This document shows, in pieces, positions 26,501 through 51,500 of a DNA stretch of 64,000 nucleotides. The translations under genes and the position numbers were made by a program. The first letter of the stretch is position 1; the number at the start of each line of letters is the position of its first letter. The stretch is from Streptomyces spiramenti. Lineage in GTDB: Bacteria > Actinomycetota > Actinomycetes > Streptomycetales > Streptomycetaceae. The notes below the pieces were generated by a model, which was given only the letters and a program-made list of their open reading frames with translations, was not told the origin of the DNA and ran no database searches. The stretch spans positions 1 through 64,000 of the forward strand of contig NZ_JAAVJB010000001.1 in NCBI RefSeq assembly GCF_012034385.1, written 5' to 3'.

Positions 26501-29500
26501 GTCGTCGATCCGCGGCAGGCCGTGCTCCTCGAGGTTGAAGAGATCGGTGTCCCCGGGGGCGGGCGCGGCTCCGTCGGCCGGTGCCCCGGTCCGCCAGATG
26601 CCCCAGTCGACGGTGGTGGCGCTCAGGCCCCGGCCGCGCCGGTACTGGGCGAGGGCGTCGAGGTGGGCGTTGGCCGCGGCGTAGGCGCCGTGGTCGCCAC
26701 TGCCCCATACGCCCGCGATCGAGGAGAACAGCACGAACGCGTCGAGTTCGCGGTCGAGAAGCGCGTCGAGGTGCGCCGCGCCCGCCGCCTTGGCGGCGAC
26801 GACACGCTCGTACGCCGCCACCGGGACGGTGTCGAGCGGGGCGAGCGCGATGAACGCGGCTGCGTGCACGACGGCGGTGACGGGCGTGCCGCTCGCGTCG
26901 AGCCCGGCGAGGAGCCGTTCGACCTGGTCGCGGTCGGCCAGGTCGCAGGCGGGCATCGCGAGGGTGGTGCCGGACGCGGCGAGGTCCGCGCGGAGTTCGG
27001 CCGCCGCCGGCACGTCCTCCCCGCGCCGCCCGGGCAGGACCAGGTGGGTGGCGCCGCCTCGGGCCAGCCAGCGGGCCAGGCGCGGACCGAGGGCCCCGGT
27101 GCCCCCGGTGAGCAGCACGGTGCCCCGAGGTTTCCAGGGACGCGCGGGACGGGCGGGCCTGGGGGCTCGGACGAGGCGGCGGACGAACAGCCCGCCGGGG
27201 CGTACCGCGAGCTGGTCCTCGCCGTCCGGGCCGCCGAGGGCGGCGCACAGGCGTTCCCGGGCGCGGGCGTCGAGCGTGCCGGGAAGATCGACCAACCCGC
27301 CCCAGCGCTGCGGGTGTTCAAGTGCGGCGACCATACCGGTGCCCCATACCTGCGCCTGTGCCGGCGCGGTGAGCGGATCGGCCGCACCCGTGGAGACGGC
27401 GCCCCGGGTGGCACACCACAGCGGCGCGGTGGCACCGAGGTCGCCGAGTGCCTGGACGAGCACGAGGGTCAGGGCCGTGCCGGCGGGCAGGCCCGGGTGG
27501 TGGGAGTGCGGGTGGTCGGCCAGGCCGAGGAGGGAGAGGACCCCGGTGAGGGCGCGGACGTCCACGGCTGCGCTGATGGTGGCGGCGAGGTGGGCGCGGT
27601 CGGCGCCGGTGAGCTGCGAATCGCCGGGCGGCGCGACGGCCGCCACGACCGCTTCGGCCCCGTGTTCCCGCAGGGCCCGCGCGGCCTCCCGCACCGCCTC
27701 GCTCTCCTGGTCCCCCTCGGGCGACAGGACCAGCCACGTCCCGCTGAGCGCGGGGGCCGGCGGATCGGGCACCGGATGCCAGGCGACGCGGTAGCGCCAG
27801 GCGTCGGACGGGTCCGTCGCGTCGCGGTGCCGCCGCCAGGCGCTCAGGGCCGGGAGGACGTCGCGCAGGGGTGCGGCGTCGACGGCGAGGGCGGTGGCCG
27901 CGTCGTCGACGTCGCCGCGTTCCACCAGCTCCCAGAAGTCGGTGTCGCCGGCGGCGGGCTCCGGCGCGGCGGGCGTCAGCCAGTGTCGGCGCTGCTGGAA
28001 GGGGTACGTGGGCAGGTCGATCCGGTGCGCGTCCCGCCCCTCGTACACCGTCGGCCAGTCGACCGGCACGCCGCGCGCCCACAGTTCGGCCGCCGAGGTG
28101 AGGGCGCGGCGGAGGCCGCCCTCGTCGCGGCGCAGGGTGCCGGTGACGAGGGCGTCGGGTGCGCCTGCGGCTTCGGCGGTGTCCTGGACGGGCGCCGTCA
28201 GGACGGGGTGCGGGGACACTTCGACGAAGACGCCGTGTCCCTGTTCGACGAGTGCGCGGACGGCGGCGTCGAAGCGTACGGTGCGGCGCAGGTTCCGGTA
28301 CCAGTACGCGGCGTCCATGGCTGTGGTGTCCAGTCGCTCCCCCGTGACGGTGGAGAAGAGCGGGACGCGGGAGACGACCGGAGTGACGCCGGCGAGAGCC
28401 GCGACGAGTTCGGGTTCGATGCCTTCGACGTGCGCGGAGTGCGAGGCGTAGTCGACGGGGACGGTACGGGCCCGGAGGCCGGTCGCCTCGCAGGCCGCGG
28501 CCAGTTCGGTCAGGGCAGCCGCGTCGCCGGAGACCACCACGGAGGCGGGGCCGTTGACAGCGGCGATCGACAGCCGCTCCGCCCAGGGCGCGATGACGCC
28601 CTCCGCCCGGTCGCGGGACACGGCGAGCGAGACCATGCCGCCGCCGCCCGTGAGCCGGGCGATGGCCCGGCTGCGCAGGGCCACGACCTTCGCGCCGTCC
28701 TCCAACGACAGCGCCCCGGCGACCACCGCGGCGGCGATCTCCCCCTGGGAGTGCCCCACCACGGCGTCCGGCTCGACGCCCCAGGACCGCCACAGTGCGG
28801 CGAGCGACACCATCATCGCGAACAGTGCGGGCTGCACCACGTCGACCCGGTCCGCCGCGTGGGCGCCGGGCCCACCGCGCACGACGTCCGACAGCGACCA
28901 GTCCACGAACGGGGACAGCGCGTCCGCACAGGCGGCCATCGAACGGGCGAACTCCGGCGCGGTGTCCAGGAGTTCACGCCCCATGCCGGGCCACTGCCCA
29001 CCCTGCCCCGGGAAGACCATCACCACCCGGCCGGGCCCGGGCTCAGCGAGGGCGGTGACGGCGGACACGGTGCTGGCCGGGTCGCGGGCGAGCGCGTCCA
29101 GCGACGCGAGCAGCTCGGCGCGGTCGACCACCGTCACCGCGGCGCGGTGGGCGAAGGCGGTCCGTGTGGTCGCGAGCGAGTAGCCGACGTCGGCGGGGCG
29201 CGCGTCCGGCTCCGCGGCGAGGCGCGCTCGCAGTCGTGCGGCCTGGTCGCGCAGGGCGGCCGCGGTGCGCGCGGAGAGGAGGCAGGGCACGACGTCCGGG
29301 GCGGTGCCCGTGGGCCGCGGCCTCGGCTCGGGTTCGGGGGCCTGTTCCAGGATGACGTGGGCGTTGGTGCCGCTCATGCCGAAGGAGGAGACGCCCGCCC
29401 TGCGCGGACGGCCGGTCGCGGGCCACGGTCCGGCCTCGGTCAGGAGCGCGACCGTGCCCTCGCTCCAGTCGACGTGCGGGGTGGGCTCGGTGATGTGGAG

Positions 29501-30703
29501 CGACTGCGGCAGCAGACCGTGACGCAGCGCGAGGACCGTCCTGATGACGCCCGCGACGCCGGCGGCGGCCTGGGTATGGCCGATGTTGGACTTCAGCGAG
29601 CCGAGCCACAGGGGCTCTTCGGAGCGGCGTTCCCGGCCGTAGGTGGCGAGCAGCGCGTCGGCCTCGATGGGGTCACCGAGGGTGGTGCCGGTGCCGTGGG
29701 CCTCGACGGCGTCGATGTCGGCGGCGGACAGGCCCGCGTCGGCGAGCGCGTCGCGGATGACGCGTTGCTGGCTGGGCCCGTTCGGCGCGGTGAGACCGTT
29801 GCTGGCACCGTCCTGGTTGACGGCGGAACCGCGCAGCACCGCGAGGACCGGGTGGCCGTTGCGGCGGGCGTCCGCCAGGCGTTCCAGCAGGAGCACGCCG
29901 ACGCCCTCGCCCCAGCCGGTGCCGTCGGCGGAGGCCGAGAACGGCTTGCACCGGCCGTCGGCGGCCATGGCTCCCTGACGGCTGAACTCGGTGAACACCG
30001 AGGGCCGAGCCATCACGGTCACCCCGCCCGCCAGGGCGAGCGAGCACTCCCCGGCACGTAGCGCGCGCGCCGCCTGGTGCAGGGCGACGAGTGACGCCGA
30101 GCAGGCGGTGTCGACGGTGACCGCCGGCCCTTGGAGGCCGAGTGCGTAGGCGACACGGCCGGACATGACACTCATCGAGTTGCCGGTCATCAGGAAGCCC
30201 TGCACGGTCTCGGGCGCGCCGGTGCCGAGCTGGGCGTAACCCTGGTCGATGGCGGCCGCGAACACCGCGGTGCGGCTGCCGCGCAGCGTCGACGGGTCGA
30301 TGCCCCCTCGTTCGACCGCTTCCCACGCGGCCTGGAGCAGCAGCCGCTGCTGCGGGTCCATCGCGACGGCCTCGTGCGGTGACACGGCGAAGAACTCGGC
30401 GTCGAAGTCGGCGGCGCCGTCGAGGAACGCGCCCCGGCAGGGCACACCGCCCGCCCGGAGCCTTGCCGTGTCCCAGCCGCGGTCGCCGGGCAGGCCGGCG
30501 ACGGTGTCACGGCCCGCGGCCAGGAGGTCCCAGAGCTCCTCGGGGGTACGGACGCCGCCGGGGAAGCGGCAGCTCATCGAGACCACGGCGATCGGCTCCC
30601 GGTTCCGGCCCTCGGTCTCGCGCAGCCGTCGGCGGGTGTCCCGGAGGTCGACGGTGACGCGGTTGAGGTAGTCGCGCAGCTTCCGCTCGTTCTGTTCGCT
30701 CAC
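20504..30703 (-). CDS. Type I PKS gene D: two modules (KS-AT-KR-ACP; KS-AT-DH-KR-ACP)
   Basis: 3,399 aa from GTG 30703 with GGAGG upstream. N-terminal coiled-coil docking helix ([13 protein letters not shown]). First module: KS Cys201 (TACSAS), AT Ser652 with YASHS at 752-756 (methylmalonyl), KR Tyr1341 (A-type: WGSGDHGAY, no LDD), ACP Ser1516 in GFASL. Second module: KS from 1577 with Cys1748, AT Ser2192 with YASHS at 2292, DH His2500 and Asp2665 with Glu2504 in place of the motif Gly, B-type KR Tyr3097, ACP Ser3265. The C-terminus, [16 protein letters not shown], is a different docking class from genes A-C and pairs with the [12 protein letters not shown] helix of gene E. By collinearity these modules set C6-Me/C7-OH and C4-Me/C4=C5 of a plecomacrolide. 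Confidence 0.93.
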   Translation of the reverse strand: MSEQNERKLRDYLNRVTVDLRDTRRRLRETEGRNREPIAVVSMSCRFPGGVRTPEELWDLLAAGRDTVAGLPGDRGWDTARLRAGGVPCRGAFLDGAADFDAEFFAVSPHEAVAMDPQQRLLLQAAWEAVERGGIDPSTLRGSRTAVFAAAIDQGYAQLGTGAPETVQGFLMTGNSMSVMSGRVAYALGLQGPAVTVDTACSASLVALHQAARALRAGECSLALAGGVTVMARPSVFTEFSRQGAMAADGRCKPFSASADGTGWGEGVGVLLLERLADARRNGHPVLAVLRGSAVNQDGASNGLTAPNGPSQQRVIRDALADAGLSAADIDAVEAHGTGTTLGDPIEADALLATYGRERRSEEPLWLGSLKSNIGHTQAAAGVAGVIRTVLALRHGLLPQSLHITEPTPHVDWSEGTVALLTEAGPWPATGRPRRAGVSSFGMSGTNAHVILEQAPEPEPRPRPTGTAPDVVPCLLSARTAAALRDQAARLRARLAAEPDARPADVGYSLATTRTAFAHRAAVTVVDRAELLASLDALARDPASTVSAVTALAEPGPGRVVMVFPGQGGQWPGMGRELLDTAPEFARSMAACADALSPFVDWSLSDVVRGGPGAHAADRVDVVQPALFAMMVSLAALWRSWGVEPDAVVGHSQGEIAAAVVAGALSLEDGAKVVALRSRAIARLTGGGGMVSLAVSRDRAEGVIAPWAERLSIAAVNGPASVVVSGDAAALTELAAACEATGLRARTVPVDYASHSAHVEGIEPELVAALAGVTPVVSRVPLFSTVTGERLDTTAMDAAYWYRNLRRTVRFDAAVRALVEQGHGVFVEVSPHPVLTAPVQDTAEAAGAPDALVTGTLRRDEGGLRRALTSAAELWARGVPVDWPTVYEGRDAHRIDLPTYPFQQRRHWLTPAAPEPAAGDTDFWELVERGDVDDAATALAVDAAPLRDVLPALSAWRRHRDATDPSDAWRYRVAWHPVPDPPAPALSGTWLVLSPEGDQESEAVREAARALREHGAEAVVAAVAPPGDSQLTGADRAHLAATISAAVDVRALTGVLSLLGLADHPHSHHPGLPAGTALTLVLVQALGDLGATAPLWCATRGAVSTGAADPLTAPAQAQVWGTGMVAALEHPQRWGGLVDLPGTLDARARERLCAALGGPDGEDQLAVRPGGLFVRRLVRAPRPARPARPWKPRGTVLLTGGTGALGPRLARWLARGGATHLVLPGRRGEDVPAAAELRADLAASGTTLAMPACDLADRDQVERLLAGLDASGTPVTAVVHAAAFIALAPLDTVPVAAYERVVAAKAAGAAHLDALLDRELDAFVLFSSIAGVWGSGDHGAYAAANAHLDALAQYRRGRGLSATTVDWGIWRTGAPADGAAPAPGDTDLFNLEEHGLPRIDDARALAALQRALDDDETLVTVADVDWGQFAPVFTSSRPSPFLRTVPEARRALAGQGDADAPAASELRRRLTGLRLPAEQDRLLLDLVRGHAAAVLGHDRADAVPPAKAFQELGFASLTAVELRNRLTRATGLRLPSTLVFDHPSAVALAAHLKADLLGADGTAAATAADPRPEATDEPIAIVAMGCRLAGGITTPEELWQLLADRGDAVTGFPTGRGWDLEALYDPDPQHPGTSTTRHGGFLHDAADFDAAFFGVSPREALSMDPQQRLLLETSWEALERAGLDPETLRGSRTGVFTGVNYSDYGTAVARSAEGEGHLLTGSAPSVVSGRVAYTLGLEGPAVTVDTACSSSLVALHLAARALRAGDCTLALVGGVAVMATPGALISFSRQGGLAADGRCKAFADGADGMGMGEGAGVLLVERLSEARRRGHPVLAVLRGSAVNQDGASNGLSAPNGPSQQRVIRAALADAGLSAADIDVVEAHGTGTTLGDPIEAQALLATYGRDRPEGRPLLVGSLKSNIGHTQALSGVAGVMKTVLALRRATVPATLHAERPTTHVDWSAGEAVLVTEAERWPETGRPRRAGVSSFGLSGTNAHVVLEQAPEPEAPDPAHAREVAVVPWCLSARSADALRDQGARLLHHLTRRHPADAADVALSLAGRTAFPYRAVLVGDRDRLLPALEAWAADAAGPTVVGGVADPDRRTVLMFPGQGSQWTGMARQLLDESPEFAEALHACAAALAPCVDWSLLQVVRDGGGLDRVDVVQPVLFAVMVSLARLWQAYGVVPDAVVGHSQGEIAAAVVAGALTLEDGARIVALRSRAIARLAGRGGMESLAVPEPRAVELIAAWEGRLSVAAVNGPSSVVVSGDADALQELREACESAGVRSRRIDVDYASHSLHVAALETELTTALQDIEPVTADIPLYSTVTDGWLDTATMDARYWYANLRRTVGFESAVRGLAAAGHRLYLEVSPHPVLIPAVEETLESAGVEAAVLGTLRRDEGGMERVLRSLGAAWAHGAPVAWAPLFAGTGARRVELPTYAFQHRPYWAVPAPDTVGDVTAAGLGATGHPLLGAAVELADTGGTLLSGRISARTHTWLADHAVSEVVLLPGAAFVELAVRAGDETGCPVLEELTLHTPLVLPATGGVRLQVRVGTPDGTGRRTVDVHARPDVADAPWTPHASGVLAGAAEEGAPAQGAIRPPAGAEPVDVDDLYDRFAAAGYGYGPAFRGLRAAWRHGDDLYTEVRLDEDQHAAATGFGIHPALLDAALHGLWLAPGGGGAPGLAPGAARLPFAWTGVTLHASGATALWVRLSPDTDGTVALTAHDPSDRPVITVTGLAVRPVDVEVLRAAAAPEADGSLYRLAWSPVPAPATGSAPPARLAALGSGMPPADTYPDLAALAAAVDGGTPVPDVVLVPCATADGDDAAAVRAVVGTTLALLQAWLPDDRFTDTRLVFLTRGAVRTGPDDTLSDAAGAAARGLVRSAQHEHPGRLLLVDAPDHADAIGLLRRCLDLGEPQLALRDGKPLAARLTRVPAAEAADRPAPLDPAGTVLVTGAGGVLGGLVARHLAGRHGVGHLLLAGRRGADAPGAAALLADLRDLGAEARFAACDVADPAAVAELLASVSADHPLTGVVHAAGVLDDGVVTSLTPGRLDRVLRPKVDAALALHEATRELPLSAFVLFSSAAGVIGNAGQANYAAANAYLDALAERRTAAGLPAQSLAWGLWEQRSEMTGTLDGTGLGRMTRGGVAALADTQGLALFDAALHLDDAVLVPLRLDTARLRAGTGSGVVPPLLRGLVRGARPAAAADAAQVASVRDRLASLGAGERGERIEELVRAHVAEVLGHSGPEAIDPEQAFKDLGFDSLTAVDLRNRLNAATGLRLPATLVFDHPTPAATAAHVARRLAPTTEPAPATGPAAPDRPDDDRELQRRLAAVPVTRLREAGLLETVLRLTENDNGGTESAGTAPARTGLADDPDAIREMEVDALVRLALGGGERA
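20640..25975 (-). other. Module 10: methylmalonyl AT, DH with altered motif, B-type KR (predicted C3/C4-Me, C4=C5)
   Basis: YASHS AT. DH His2500 and Asp2665 are present, but the glycine of HxxxGxxxxP is Glu2504 ([10 protein letters not shown]). KR with LDD, so the hydroxyl has the configuration normally dehydrated. Collinearity requires this DH to work. Confidence 0.85.
25976..30598 (-). other. Module 9: methylmalonyl AT, A-type KR (predicted C5/C6-Me, C7-OH)
   Basis: YASHS AT; KS with [17 protein letters not shown] (Trp at -8, His at -3, no LDD). The ACP site reads GFASL: Asp before the phosphopantetheine Ser is replaced by Ala. No DH. Confidence 0.87.
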
Positions 30704-30749
30704 CGGGCGCCTCCGTGGGTGTGTCGGGACGGCGCGGTCTGGACGGGAC

Positions 30750-42533
<11,784 letters not shown>

Positions 42534-42589
42534 CGTGCATCGTCACCTTCGTACGCGGGGCGGTCGGGGTCGTGAGCGCGGCGGCTGCG

Positions 42590-45500
42590 TCATGGACTGC
42601 CGAGTTCGCTGTCGATGAAGTCGAAGAGCTCGTCGTCGGTGGAGCCCATGCGGTCCTCGACGGCGGACGCCTCGGGGGCGGAGGGCGGGCGGAGCGTCTC
42701 CAGGAGGCCCTGGAGCCGGGCCGTCAGCGCGGTGCGGACTGCGTCGTCGTGCACGGCGTCACGCACCGCGGTCTCCAGGCCGTCGAGTCCGGCGAGGACC
42801 GCGGGGTCGGGCCCGCCCGGTTCGTCCCCGGGGGCGATCTCCTCGGCGAGGTGGCGGGCGACCGCTACGGCGGTGGGGTGGTCGAAGAGCAGCGTCGCGG
42901 GCAGGGCCAGACCGGTGGCGCCCCGCAGCCGGTTGCGCAGCTCCACTGCGGTCAGCGAGTCGAAGCCGATGTCCAACAGCGGCAGTTCGGCACCGACTGC
43001 CACCGGATCGGGGAAGCCGAGCACCAGGGCGGCGTGGGTGCGGACCACGTCGACGAGAATCCGCTCGCGCCGGGCCGGGGGCAGCCCTGCCAGGCGCTGC
43101 CGCAGGGCGTCGGCGCCGTCGTGACCGGGGCCGTCGGCCGCCGCGGCGCGGCGTACGGGTGCGCGTACGAGTCCCCGCAGGAAGGCGGGCACCCCGCCCG
43201 CGGCGGCCTGTGCCGCCAGGGCGCCGGTGTCGAGGCGCAGCGGCAGGAGAGCGGGCGCGTCCAGGGCGGTGGCCGTGTCGAAGAGGGCGATCCCGTCCGC
43301 CGGTGCGAAGGGGACGATGCCGCCGCGGGCGATCCGGGCCAGGTCGGCCTCGCCCAGGTGCCCGGTCATGCCGCCGCCGGTGGCCCACAGGCCCCAGGCG
43401 AGCGAGACGCCGGGCATGCCTCGGGCGCGTCGCCGGTGGGCCAGGGCGTCCAGGAAGGCGTTGGCCGCCGCGTAGTTGGCCTGCCCCATGCCACCGAAGA
43501 CCCCGGCGATGGAGGAGAACAGGACGAACGCGGACAGGTCCTGGTCGGCGGTCAGCTCGTGGAGGTTGACGGCGGCGTCGACCTTGGGGCGCAGCACGCG
43601 GTGGAGCTGCTCGGGCGCCATGTCGGCGACCACGCCGTCGTCGATGACGCCGGCGGTGTGCACGACCGCACGCAGCGGGGGCTCGAGGCCGTCCAGGAGT
43701 TTCGCCATGGCCACCCGGTCGGCGGCGTCGCAGGCGACGATCCTGGCGTCGGCGCCCGCTGCTGCCAGGTCGGCGAGGAGTGCGCCCGCGCCGTCGGCGT
43801 CGGTCCCGCTGCGGCTGGTGAGCAGAAGGTGCCGTACGCCGTGCTCGCCGGCGAGATGGCGGGCGACCAGGGCGCCGATGGAGCCGGTCCCGCCGGTGAT
43901 CAGGACGGTGCCGTCCGGGTCCCACGGGGTTCCGCGCTCGGGCAGGGTCCGGGGAACGCGGGCCAGGCGCGCGGCGTGGAGCTGTCCGGCGCGGAGGGCG
44001 AGTTGGGGTTCGCCGGTGGCGAGCGCGGCGGTCACGGTGGCGCGCGAGGCCGGGTCGCCGTCGGTGTCGAGGAGCACGAACCGGTCGGGGTTCTCGGTCT
44101 GCGCGGAGCGGACCAGGCCCCACACGGCGGCGTGTGCCGGGTCGGGTACGTCGTCCGTGGGGGCCACGGGGACGCCGCCCTCGGTGACGAGGGCCAGCCT
44201 GGCCCCTTCGAACCGCTCGTCGGTGAGCCAGGTGCGCACCAGTTCCAGTACGCGGGCGGTGAGTTCGTGGACGGCGCGGGCCGTGTCGCCGGCGCCACCG
44301 CCCGTGCCGTCGCCGTCCGTGCCGCCGCCCGAGCCCGGCAGCGCGGTCAGCACGAAGGCCGGCAGCTCGGCGCCGGCGTCGATCGTGGCGCCCAGGGCGG
44401 TGAGGTCCTCGTGGGTCGGCGCGAGGTCCGCGAAGGAGTTTCCGAGCACGGCCAGGGACGTGGGCACCTCGCGGACGGGCGCGGTGACGGGCCACTCCGG
44501 ACGGAACAAGTCCTCGTGCGCACCCGTGCGGGACTCCTGGATCCGCTCGGCGGTCACCGGCCTGAGCACCAGGGAGCGGGCGGTGGCGACCAGGGATCCG
44601 GAGGGGTCGGCGACCGTCAGGGCGACGGAATCGCGCCCCGTGGGCGTCATGCGCAGCCGCAGGGCCGCCGCGCCCGACGCGTGCAGCCGTACACCGCTCC
44701 AGGAGAACGGCAGCCAGCTCCGGTCGCTGCCTTCGAGTACGCCGAACGCCAGCGAGTGCAGCAGGCTGTCGAGGAGCGCCGGGTGCAGCCCGTAGCGGCC
44801 CGCGTCCGTCCGCTGTGCCTCGGGGAGGCGCGCCTCGGCATAGACGTCGTTCCCCAGACGCCAGGCTGCGCACAGTCCCTGGAAGGCGGGACCGTAGGCG
44901 AATCCGCCGCCGGCGAGGCGCTCGTAGAGGCCGTCGACGGACAGGGGTTCGGCTCCCGGGGGCGGCCATGCCGTGAGGTCGGCGGCGTCGGTCGGCGTGC
45001 CGTCGGCGAGGCGACCGCTCGCGTGCCGGGTCCAGGGCTCGTCGGGCGCGGCGTGCTCGGGCCGCGCGTGGACGGCGAAGGCCCTGCCGCCGGTCGCGTC
45101 GGGTGCCTGGACGGTGAGTTGCAGGGTGACGGCGCCGCGGGCCGGCAGGGTCAGGGGGGCTTCCAGCGTGAGTTCGTCGACCTCCGCGCAACCGGTGCGG
45201 TCGCCCGCGTGGACGGCGAGTTCGAGGAAGGCCGTGGCGGGGAGGAGCGCACCGCCGTGGACGGCGTGGTCGGCGAGCCACGGGTGGGCGGCGACGGACA
45301 GCCGGCCGGTGAACAGGAAGCCGCCGGTTTCGGCGAGCGGGGAGCCCGCGCCGAGGAGGGGATGTGTGGACGGCAGCAGGCCCGCCGCGGGCATGTCAGT
45401 CGCCGCGGGGGTGGGCGCGAGCCAGTAGCGGGAGCGCTGGAAGGCGTACGTGGGCAGAGCCGCACGGCCGTCCGGTACGTCGGCGAACAGCGGCGCCCAG

Positions 45501-48500
45501 TCGAGGTAGACGCCGTGGACGTGCAGTCGGGCCAGGGCGGTGGTGACCGCGGCGGGCTCCGGCAGGTCCTTGCGGAGCAGCGGCACCAGCCGGACACCGT
45601 CCGCGTCCCCGCTGAGGCAGTCCTGGCCGAGGGCCGCCAGGGCGCCGTCGGGGCCGAGGTCCACCATGGCGGTGGCGCCCGCGGCCTCCAGGGTGCGCAC
45701 GACGTCCCGGAAGCGGACGGTGGAGCGGACGTGACGTACCCAGTGGCCGGGGTCGCACAGTTCGGCGGCGGTGGCGAGTGCGCCGGTCAGGTCCGAGACG
45801 ACGGGGGTGTTCGGCGCGTGGTAGGCGACCTGTTCGGCGACGGCCCGGAAGTCGGCCAGCATGCCGTCCATGTGCGGGGAGTGGAAGGCGTGGCTGACCG
45901 GGAGGCGGCGGGTCCTGGCGCCCCTCTCCCGCCAGTGCGCCGCGATCGCCTCGACGGCAGCCGCGTCGCCGGACAGGACGGTGGCGGCGGGTCCGTTGAC
46001 GGCGGCGATCGCGATCTCCGCCTCTCTTCCGGCCAGTTGCGGGAGCAGGTCCGCCTCGGGGACGGTGAGCGCGACCATTGCGCCGCCGTCGGGCATGGCC
46101 TGCATCAGCCGGCCCCGGGCGGCCACCAGGGCGGCGGCGTCGGGGAGCGACAGCACGCCCGCGACGTGCGCGGCGGTCAGCTGCCCGACGGAGTGCCCGG
46201 TGACGAGGTCGGACCGCACCCCGTACGACTCGGCGAGCCGGTGGAGGGCGACGCCGACCGCGAACAGGGCCGGCTGGGTGTAGGCCGTCGTGTCGAGCAG
46301 CGCCGCGTCGTCGCTTCCCGCCGCGGCGTGGACGACGTCGCGCAGCGGCCGGTCCAGGAGCGGGTCGAACTCCGCGCACACCGCGTCGAACGCGTCGGCG
46401 AACACCGGCGAGGTCCGGTGGAGTTCGGCGCCCATGCCGAGGCGTTGGCTGCCCTGTCCGGGGAACAGGAAGGCGGTCCTGCCACCGCGCCCGGCGACAC
46501 CCGCGACCACGTCGGCCGACGGGGTGCCATCGGCCAGCGCGGTGAGGGCCGCCTCCAACGCGTGCCGGTCGGCGCCGACGAGGACGGCCCGGTGCTCGAA
46601 GGAGCTGCGGCCGGTGGCCAGGCCCTTGCCGATGACGTCGGGGTGGAGCGACGCGTCGGCTCCGACGTGCGCGAGGAGGCGGCGGGCCTGGGCGCGCAGA
46701 GCGTCCTCGCCGCGGGCGGAGAGCAGCCAGGGCAGGCACCGCCCCGACGCCGGGGTCACCGCGGGCCTCGGCGGGTCGGGGACGTGCTCCAGGATGGTGT
46801 GGGCGTTGGTGCCGCTGACGCCGAAGGACGACACGGCGGCGCGGCGCGGGCCCTCGCCGTCGGGCCAGGCGGTGTTCTCGGTGAGCACCCGCACATGGCC
46901 GGCGGACCAGTCCACGTAGGGCGTCCGCTCGTCGACGTGGAGGGTTGCCGGGAGCGTGCCGTGCCGCATGGCGAGGACCGTCTTGATGATGCCGGCGACT
47001 CCCGCGGCGGCCTGACTGTGGCCGATGTTGGATTTCAGCGACCCGACGAGCAGGGGCCGTTCGGCGGGGCGCTGCCCGTACGTGGCGATCAGGGCCTGCG
47101 CCTCGATGGGGTCGCCGAGCTTCGTGCCGGTGCCGTGTGCCTCCACGGCGTCGATGTCGCCGGGCGCGAGGCCCGCGGCGGCGAGGGCCTGGCGGATGAC
47201 GCGCTGCTGGGAGGGCCCGTTCGGCGCGGTGAGGCCGTTGCTGGCGCCGTCCTGATTGACGGCCGAACCGCGCACGAGCGCAAGCACCGGATGCCCGTTG
47301 CGCCGGGCGTCGGACAGACGCTCAAGGAGCAGCAGGCCCGCGCCCTCGGCCCACGCGGTGCCGTCGGCGGCGGCGGCGAAGGGTTTGCACCGGCCGTCGG
47401 CCGCGAGGCCGCGCTGTCGGCTGAACTCGACGAACGCGCCCGGTGTCGCCATCACGGTGACACCGCCCGCGAGCGCCAGGGAGCACTCGCCGCCTCGCAG
47501 CGCCTGGGCCGCCATGTGGACGGCGACCAGGGAGGAGGAACAGGCGGTGTCCACGGTCACGGCCGGGCCCTCCAGGCCGAAGGTGTACGCGATGCGCCCG
47601 GAGGCGACGCTGCCGGCGCTACCGATGCCGAGGTAGCCCTCGAACTCCTCGGACGGCTCGGTGACACGGGAGCCGTAGTCGCGGTAGCTGGAGCCGACGA
47701 AGACGCCGCCGTCACCGCCCCTGACGGTCCGCGGGTCGATGCCCGCCCGCTCGAACGCCTCCCACGCGGTCTCCAGCAGCAGGCGTTGCTGCGGGTCGAC
47801 GGTGAGGGCCTCGCGGGGCGACATGCCGAAGAAGGCGGGGTCGAAGTGGTCGGCGTCGTAGAGGAAGCCGCCCTCGCGGGCGTAGGTGCGGCCGGCCTTC
47901 TCCGGGTCGGGGTCGTAGAGGCCCTCCAGGTCCCAGCCGCGGTCGGTGGGGAACCCGGAGACGGCGTCGGTGCCGTCCGCCAGGAGCTGCCAGAACTCCT
48001 CGGGGCTGGTGACGCCACCGGGGAAGCGACAGCTCATCGCGACGATGGCCACGGGGTCGTCTGCCAGGACCGCACGAGGCGCGGGGGCGGGGGCGGGCCC
48101 GGCCGCGCCGGCCCGCCCCCCGGACACGTGCGCGGACAGGTGCGCCACGAGCGCTTCGGTGGTCGGGTGGTCGAACACGAGGGTCACGGGAAGGCGCAGT
48201 CCGGTGGCCCGGGCGAGGCGGTCGCGGAGCTCGACGGCGGTCAGCGAGTCGAACCCGAGGTCCTTGAACGCGCGCCCCGGTTCGATGGCGGCCGGATCGT
48301 CGTGGCCCAGGACATCGGCGGCGCACCTCCGCACCACCTCGGCCAGTGCCTGGGTGCGTTCGGCCTCCGACAGTCCCGCCAGCCGGACGGCGAGACCGTC
48401 CTCTCCCCCGCCGGGCGAGGCGGCGGTCCCGGCGAGGGCGCGGCGGACCTCGGGGAGGTCCCCGAGGAGGGCGCTGGGCCGCAGCGCGGTGTAGGCGCGG

Positions 48501-51500
48501 ACGAAGCGGTCCCAGGCGAAGTCGGCGACGATCAGCCGTGTCTCGTCGTCGCCGAGGGCCTGCCACAGGGCGTCCACGGCGAGGTCCGGGTCCATCGCGG
48601 GCAGGCCGCCCCGGACGAGGCGTTCGCTGGTGGCGCCCGAGGCCAGGCTGTCGCCGCCCCACAGGCCCCAGGCCACGGAGGTGGCCCGCTGCCCGCGGTC
48701 GCGGCGGGCCTGTGCGAGGGCGTCGAGGAAGGCGTTGGCTGCGGCATAGCTGCCCTGTCCGGTGCCGCCGAGGGTCCCGGCCAGCGAGGAGAACAGCACG
48801 AAGGCCGTCAGATCCGCGTCCTGGGTGAGCTCGTCGAGATGGGTCGCGGCGTCCGCCTTCGGGCGCAGCACCCCGGCGGCGCGCTCCGGGGTGAGGGTGT
48901 CCAGGACGCCGTCGTCCAGGACACCCGCGGCGTGGAACACGGCGCGCAGGGGCCGCTCCGGCGGAATGCCTTCGAGGAGCCGGGCGAGGTCGTCGCGGTC
49001 GGCGGCATCACAGGCCGCGATGGTGAACTCGACGTCAGAGGAGGCGAGTTCAGCAGCAAGTGCTTCGGCACCGGGAGCGTCCGGGCCGGCGCGGCTGGTG
49101 AGCAGCAGGTGTGCGGTGCCACTGCGGGCGAGCCTGCGGGCGATGCGGGCGCCGAGCCCTCCGGTGGCGCCGGTGACCAGGACGGTGCCGTCCGGTGTCC
49201 AGTCGGCCGCGGCGTGCTCGGGCGCCGGCTCCGCGCGGGCGAGACGCCTCCCGAAGACCCCGGAGGCGCGCACGGCGAACTGGTCCTCGCCGTCCGGGTG
49301 CGCGAGGACGGCGGCGAGCCGCCCGCGGGCCCGCTCGTCGATGCGTTCGGGCAGGTCGACGAGGCCGCCCCAGCGCTCGGGGTACTCGACGGCGGCGACC
49401 CCGCCGAGCCCCCAGAGCAGGGCTTGGAGGGGTGCGCGGAGGCGGTCGGAGCGTCCCACGCTGACCGCGCCCCGGGTCGCGCACCACAGCGGTACGCGGA
49501 CGTCGGCGTCACCGAGCGTCTGGAGCAACGCGGTGGTGAGGGCGAGACCGGTGGGCAGGACGGTGTCGTCGGTGTACGGGGTCTCGTCGAGCGCCAACAG
49601 CGAGAGCACGCCGACTGCCGGGGAGTTCCCGGCGAGAGCGCGCAGGCGGTCGGCGAGGGGTCGGCGACCGTGCTCCCCGACGTCCTCGGCGTCGAGTTCC
49701 ACCAGGACGGGGTGTGCACCGTGCTCGCGCAGCGCCTGGACGCAGCCGGCGACGACCGGGGACTCGGCGGCGGCGGGCGCGACGAGCCACCAGATCGCCC
49801 CGCCGAGGCCGGAACTCCGCTCCGAGGTGAGGGGCTTGAAGGTGACGCGATGACGCCAGGAGTCCAGCACGGACCGGCTCCGGCGGCTGCGCAGCCAGTC
49901 GGAGAGTACGGGCCTCACCGCGTTCATGGCGGCGCGCACGTCGTCGTCCTGCACGCGCAGGTGGTCGGCGAGGGCGTCCGGGTCCGCTCCGGCCACGGCG
50001 TCCCAGAATCCCTGGTCGACGGGGTGGACGCCGCCCCCGGTCTCCTGCCGCGAGGGCTCCATCCAGTAGTGGCGGCGCTGGAAGGCGTAGGTGGGCAGCT
50101 CGCAGCGGCGGGCACCGGTGCCGTCGAAGACCGCGTCCCAGTCCACCGGGTGTCCGAGTGCGTGGAGTTCGGCGAGCGAGGTGAGCACACGGGCACGGCC
50201 GCCCTCGTCCCGGTGCAGGGTGCCCACGACACCACCGCCGGCGCCAGCCGTCTCCAGGGCTTCCCGGATCCACACGGCGAGTGCCGGGTGAGCGCCGGCC
50301 TCGACGAACAGGCGGTGGCCGTCGGCGAGGAGGGCGTCCACGGCGCGGCGGAAGGCGACGGGCTCGCGCAGGTTGCGGTACCAGTACGCGGCGTCGAGGC
50401 GGGAGGTGTCGAGCAGGCCGCCGGTGACGGTCGAGTAGAACGGCACGCGCGACGAGCGGGGCGTGATCCCGTCCAGGAGGGTGCGCAGTTCGTCGTGGAT
50501 CTCGTCGACCTGCGGTGAGTGCCCGGCGAAGTCGACCCCGGGGATGGGCCAGCAGAGTACGCCGTCGTCGGCGAGTGCGTCGTGCAGTTCCTCCAGTGCG
50601 TCGGAGTCGCCCGAGACGGTCACCGTCGTGGGGCCGTTGACGGCGGCGATGTCCAACCGGCCCGCCCAGGTGTCGAGCCGGGCCTCGACCTGCTCCGCGG
50701 GCAGCGGGATGTACAGCATGCCGCCACGGCCGGTCAGTGCGACCAGTGCCCTGCTGCGCAGCGCGACGACACGCGCCGCGTCCTCCAACGACAGCGCTCC
50801 GGCCACACAGGCAGCGGCGATCTCCCCCTGCGAATGCCCCACCACCGCAGCCGGCTCCACCCCGTAGGACCGCCACACCTCCACCAACGACACCATCACC
50901 GCGAACAACACCGGCTGCACCACATCCACCCGCTCAAGCCCCTCACCCGAGCACAACACATCCACCAACGACCAATCCGTATAGGGACCCAGAGCCCCCG
51001 CACACTCCGCCACCCGCGCCGCGAACACCGGCGAACACCCCAACAACTCACGCGCCATACCCGGCCACTGCGACCCCTGCCCCGGAAACACGAACACCGC
51101 GCGGCTGTCCTGGGAGGTGGTGCCGCGCACGGCGCCGGGGCCGGTGCGACCGTCGATGAGGGTGTCGAGCGCCGCGAGCAGGGTGTCCCGGTCGCGGCCG
51201 ACGACGGCGGCGCGGTGGCGGAACGCGGTACGGGTGGTGGCGAGCGAGTACCCGATGTCGGCGGGGCGCAGACCGGGCAGGCCCGTGACATGCGCCCGCA
51301 GCCGCACGGCCTGCTCGTGCAGCGCCTCGCCCGTACGGGCGGAGAGGACCCACGGCACGTCCGTGTCGGGGAACCCCGCCCCGGCCCGCGCGGGCTCCTC
51401 GTCGGCGGGGGGCTGTTCGACGGGGGGCTCTTCGACGATCACGTGGGCGTTGGTGCCGCTCAGACCGAAGGAGGAGACTCCGGCGCGCCGCGGGCGGCCG

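Noticed and set aside
42572-50518. 2,648-codon open frame on the plus strand
   Set aside because: Antisense shadow of PKS gene B. At this GC content the opposite strand rarely shows stops; the residues are Gly/Arg/Val-rich with no domain, and the sense frame has complete catalytic motifs.
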